From the NCBI GenBank assembly GCA_964456815.1, contig CAYWCO010000056.1, positions 1 to 7,762 on the forward strand: a stretch of DNA of 7,762 nucleotides, written 5' to 3'. Positions 5,133-7,762 of this stretch are shown piece by piece. A program made the position numbers and the translations under genes. The notes below the pieces were generated by a model. The model ran no database searches, was not told the origin of the DNA, and worked only from the letters and a program-made list of their open reading frames with translations. The stretch comes from CAVTZP01 sp964456815. Its GTDB lineage: Bacteria > Chloroflexota > Dehalococcoidia > Dehalococcoidales > BS750m-G39. How positions within the stretch are numbered: the stretch's first letter is position 1; the number at the start of each line of letters is the position of its first letter.

Positions 5133-6704
5133 ATGGCATCAACTAAGGAGCTGATTGAGAAGTATAAAAAGAAGAGAGCCAAAATAGCGCAGATGGCATC
5201 CCCCGAGGCTATTGAAAAGCGCCACAAGGGGGGGCAGTGGACAGCCAGAGAAAGGATAGACTATCTCTTTGACCCCGGCACCTTCACCGAGATAGGGCTG
5301 TTCGTTAAGCACCGAACGGTGCATTTTGGCATGGACAAGAGGGAGGTGCCTGCCGAAGGAGTGGTAACCGGTTACGGTCTGGTCAATGGCAGACCGGTTG
5401 TTGCCTTTGCCGAGGATTATATGGCGATGGCGGGGACGTTTGGCGAGTATCACGGCTTGAAGGAAATCCGGGCTATCAATCTGGCCAAGGACATGGGGTG
5501 GCCACTTATCGGTATGAATGACTCCGGTGGCGCCCGACTCCAGGAAGGCATGGACACCCTGGAAGCCTACGGCTGGCTATTCCGGTCTCAAATACAGGCT
5601 TCAGGCATAATCCCCCAGATAGCCCTACTCATGGGCCCCTGCCTTGGCGGGCAGGCCTATCACCCCATAATGCAGGACTTCCTTATTCAATGTCGGCATA
5701 CCGGCTTCATGGGAATTGCCGGCCCGGCCTTTGTTAAGACCCAGCTCGGGGAGGAAATCTCCCTTGAGGAGCTATCGGGGTGGAAGGCTCATGCCGTTAA
5801 ATCAGGGCAGACCCATATTGTCGTCGAGGACGATAAGGATGCCATAGACAAGGCTAAGGAGCTCCTGGCCCTATTCCCGTTAAACAATAAGGAAATGCCA
5901 CCCCGTATTGAGTGCCAGGATGACCCACACCGGACATGCCCTGAGCTTGACACCATAATACCCGACAGCCCGACCCAACCCTATGACATGTACAAGGTAA
6001 TCAAAGCCATCGCAGACGATGGTTATTTCATTGAGACGCTAAAAGACCATGCCAAGAGCGTAATCACCGGCTTTGCCCGCTTCAACGGAAGGACGGTTGG
6101 TATCTGGGCAAATCAACCGATGTGGGCGGCGGGGATTATTGATGTTGATGCCGCAGACAAGGGAGCGAGGTTCATCAGGTTCTGCGACCTGTTCAACATC
6201 CCCGTGGTTACCCTTCAGGACTGCCCCGGTTATATGATAGGCTCGGAGCAGGACTGGAAGGGAATCCTGCGCCACGGCGCCAAGATGCTCTTTGCCTGGG
6301 CTGATGCCAGCGTGCCCCTGGTTTCAATCATTATGCGCAAATCCTACGCCGGCGCCCACTACGGCATGCTGGACAAGGGCATCGGCGCCGACCTTGTCTT
6401 TGCCTGGCCCACGGCTCGCATCACCATCGTTGGTGCCGAGACTGCAGCCAGCGTCATCTTCGCCAGGGAGATAAGGGAATCAGAAAACCCAAAAGAGACA
6501 CGAGCCAAGCGAATTAAAGAGTATGAGGAAATCTACGAGAACCCATATTGCAGTGCCGAGCGGGGCTATACCGACGATATAATACTGCCCAGCGATACCA
6601 GAAAGGTCATAAATCAAGCGCTGGACTTACTGGAGAATAAGGATAAGGATAACAAGGCATTCCTCGCCCGCCCGTGGCGAAAGTATTCCAATATCAACCT
6701 GTAA
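5133..6704 (+). CDS. Acyl-CoA carboxylase/decarboxylase carboxyltransferase subunit (PccB/MmdA-like)
   Basis: This subunit moves CO2 between biotin and an acyl-CoA such as propionyl-/methylmalonyl-CoA. The 523-residue length fits propionyl-CoA carboxylase beta and methylmalonyl-CoA decarboxylase alpha. Two crotonase-fold halves are seen. The N-terminal half has TARERIDYLFDPGTF (37-51), NDSGGARLQEG (129-139) and GPCLGGQAYHP (168-178). The C-terminal half has DCPGYMIGS (363-371), GILRHGAKMLFAWADA and RKSYAGAHYGM (402-412). The last is usually closer to RKxYGGAY, and the protein ends SNINL rather than the common GNIPL, so this is a divergent branch and the substrate is uncertain. No biotin carrier, biotin carboxylase or membrane decarboxylase gene lies in the window. 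It is transcribed divergently from cobO. B12-dependent methylmalonyl-CoA mutase often works with this family, but that link is only suggestive here. The protein is cytosolic. Confidence 0.92.
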   Translation: MASTKELIEKYKKKRAKIAQMASPEAIEKRHKGGQWTARERIDYLFDPGTFTEIGLFVKHRTVHFGMDKREVPAEGVVTGYGLVNGRPVVAFAEDYMAMAGTFGEYHGLKEIRAINLAKDMGWPLIGMNDSGGARLQEGMDTLEAYGWLFRSQIQASGIIPQIALLMGPCLGGQAYHPIMQDFLIQCRHTGFMGIAGPAFVKTQLGEEISLEELSGWKAHAVKSGQTHIVVEDDKDAIDKAKELLALFPLNNKEMPPRIECQDDPHRTCPELDTIIPDSPTQPYDMYKVIKAIADDGYFIETLKDHAKSVITGFARFNGRTVGIWANQPMWAAGIIDVDAADKGARFIRFCDLFNIPVVTLQDCPGYMIGSEQDWKGILRHGAKMLFAWADASVPLVSIIMRKSYAGAHYGMLDKGIGADLVFAWPTARITIVGAETAASVIFAREIRESENPKETRAKRIKEYEEIYENPYCSAERGYTDDIILPSDTRKVINQALDLLENKDKDNKAFLARPWRKYSNINL

Positions 6705-7429
6705 GGTGGGTTATCATAGAAATCATCCCCGCCGTAGATATCAGACAGGGCAGGTGTGTCCGCCTGTATCAGGGCGACTTTGACCAGGAAACGGTCTTCT
6801 CCGACGACCCGGTAGAGGTGGCACTACAGTGGCAATCGCTGGGGGCACCAAGACTGCACATTGTTGACCTTGATGGTGCCTTTAGCGGCGAGGTCTATAA
6901 CCTGGATATCATTACCGAGATAGCCAGCGCCGCCCTGGTCCCGACCCAACTGGGCGGCGGCATCCGCCAGCCTGAGACCATTGAGCAATTGCTAAAGGCG
7001 GGCGTAGAGCGGGTCATTCTGGGCACAGCCGCCGTTGAAGACCAGGAGCTGATTAAGCAGGCGTGCCAGAGGTTCAGGGAATCTGTTATCGTCGGCATTG
7101 ATGCCAGAGAAGGCTATATCTCCACCCATGGCTGGCGCCGGGAAACCCAACTGGGGGCGGTGGAACTTGCCCAGTCTATGGTGGAGCTGGGGGTCAGGCG
7201 CTTTATCTACACCGATATTAACCGCGACGGCACCCTCACCGAGCCCAATTTTTCCGCCATCGCCGAGCTTATTAATACCGTCAGACAACCCGTTATCGCC
7301 GCCGGCGGCATCTCATCGTTACTTCATCTTAAAATGCTCAAATCGCTCGGCGCTGAGGGCGCCATAGTGGGCAAGGCGCTCTATACCGGGGACATAGACT
7401 TAAAACAGGCGCTTGACATCATCGGTTAG
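6674..7429 (+). CDS. hisA: Phosphoribosylformimino-5-aminoimidazole carboxamide ribotide isomerase
   Basis: This is the fourth step of histidine synthesis, an Amadori rearrangement of ProFAR to PRFAR on a (beta/alpha)8 barrel. Visible blocks are IIPAVDIRQGRCVRL, LHIVDLDGAFSG, QLGGGIR, ILGTAAV, VGIDAREG, FIYTDINRDGTL, IAAGGISS and GAIVGKALY. The catalytic acids are the Asp of PAVD and the Asp of GIDAREG; the two phosphate-binding Gly-rich loops are present. The coordinates use GTG 6674, the only standard start codon in frame. It overlaps the upstream gene by 31 nt, lacks a clear ribosome site and adds 14 atypical residues. The family start position is ATA 6716, 6 nt after AAGGTGGG (6703-6710). 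Counting from there the protein is 237 residues and the first catalytic Asp is residue 8, as in Thermotoga HisA. The true start is unresolved; identity is certain. No other his genes are visible. Confidence 0.95.
   Translation: MAKVFQYQPVRWVIIEIIPAVDIRQGRCVRLYQGDFDQETVFSDDPVEVALQWQSLGAPRLHIVDLDGAFSGEVYNLDIITEIASAALVPTQLGGGIRQPETIEQLLKAGVERVILGTAAVEDQELIKQACQRFRESVIVGIDAREGYISTHGWRRETQLGAVELAQSMVELGVRRFIYTDINRDGTLTEPNFSAIAELINTVRQPVIAAGGISSLLHLKMLKSLGAEGAIVGKALYTGDIDLKQALDIIG
6703..6718 (+). promoter_or_regulatory. Ribosome binding site pointing to an ATA start of hisA
   Basis: AAGGTGGG (6703-6710), overlapping the end of the carboxyltransferase gene's stop codon, sits at normal distance from ATA 6716-6718. 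ATA occupies the position where HisA proteins have their initiator Met. No ATG, GTG, TTG, CTG or ATT lies in frame between 6677 and this point. Confidence 0.5.
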
Positions 7430-7430
7430 C

Positions 7431-7436
7431 GGAGGG
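7431..7436 (+). promoter_or_regulatory. Ribosome binding site of the membrane-protein gene
   Basis: GGAGGG lies between the hisA stop (7427-7429) and ATG 7443 with a 6-nt spacer. It supports the reality and start of the partial downstream gene, which has no recognisable homology. Confidence 0.75.
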
Positions 7437-7442
7437 ATTAAG

Positions 7443-7762
7443 ATGAAGTGGAAACAATTCCTCCTGATATGGTTAATCCTGTTTCTGCTGGCTCCTTCAA
7501 CCTGGACTCATAGAAACTTTATAGAATGGAGTCCTCCCCCAGGTTCTCAAATCGAACCTCCACCGCTGCTAATACCCTTTGGAGCGGTGCAATTTGGTAT
7601 AGACTTCTGGGAACAACTTATCCAGGGTGATTTTGTCGATTCATTAATGATATTCTTAGGGCAAATTCTGCCGATACTGATATATACCTTTTTACTTTCG
7701 TGGATAGTTTACTATGCCTTTCGGAAGGTCAGGCAGTACTGGCTATCAACCCACCCCCATTC
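7443..7762 (+). CDS. Unrecognised membrane protein, C-terminus cut off by the window edge
   Basis: I do not recognise this gene. From ATG 7443 the frame stays open for 106 codons to the end of the window. GGAGGG (7431-7436) stands 6 nt before the ATG, a strong ribosome site, and the gene follows the hisA stop by 13 nt, so it is probably co-transcribed. Residues 2-4 carry two Lys, followed by a hydrophobic stretch (6-19, rich in Leu/Ile/Trp) that may be a signal anchor or uncleaved signal. A Pro-rich segment (31-45) lies in the middle. A second hydrophobic helix (about 68-93) ends in RKVRQ. By the positive-inside rule the ~45-residue loop would face outside. Nothing suggests a histidine-pathway role. 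Confidence 0.75.
   Translation, partial: MKWKQFLLIWLILFLLAPSTWTHRNFIEWSPPPGSQIEPPPLLIPFGAVQFGIDFWEQLIQGDFVDSLMIFLGQILPILIYTFLLSWIVYYAFRKVRQYWLSTHPH

Noticed and set aside
5036..5227. Small minus-strand membrane-protein-like frame
   Set aside because: It covers the divergent promoter region and the 5' end of the carboxyltransferase gene in antisense and has no independent support.

Overview
The window looks like a chromosomal housekeeping segment from a bacterium of the Dehalococcoidia/Chloroflexota type. This is an inference from gene content: a DnaN N-terminus of that flavour, an archaeal-type fructose-1,6-bisphosphate aldolase/phosphatase, and short palindrome-rich intergenic repeats. No rRNA or other decisive marker is present. 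Both ends cut through a gene.

Minus strand, read right to left. A probable sigma70-type promoter (5011-5039) drives a compact operon: cobO (corrinoid adenosyltransferase), fbp (bifunctional FBP aldolase/phosphatase), rdgB (XTP/dITP pyrophosphatase) and moaA (radical-SAM GTP 3',8-cyclase). The gaps are 14 nt, 3 nt and a 4-nt ATGA overlap. A hairpin with a T-tract directly after the moaA stop (1694-1714) probably ends the transcript. Next comes a 345-bp gene-free stretch. It holds a 259-bp element with inverted ends, packed with hairpins, that looks like a non-autonomous mobile (MITE-like) or REP-type repeat. Beyond it lies one gene that fuses an RNase HI domain to a complete MoaC domain. MoaA and MoaC catalyse consecutive first steps of molybdenum cofactor synthesis, so the element sits between two pathway partners. 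Last is the 5' part of dnaN with its own promoter and a likely one-base frameshift close to the window edge.

Plus strand. A divergent promoter with an extended -10 (5056-5085) drives an acyl-CoA carboxylase/decarboxylase carboxyltransferase subunit. It is followed by hisA (histidine biosynthesis), whose natural start position carries ATA instead of ATG, and then the first 106 codons of an unrecognised two-helix membrane protein.

Most of the window is ordinary metabolism. I see no defence system, CRISPR array, toxin-antitoxin pair, transposase or structured riboswitch. The points most worth a second look are the RNase H-MoaC fusion, the hairpin-rich element, the hisA start, the dnaN frameshift, and the cobO start that overlaps its promoter.
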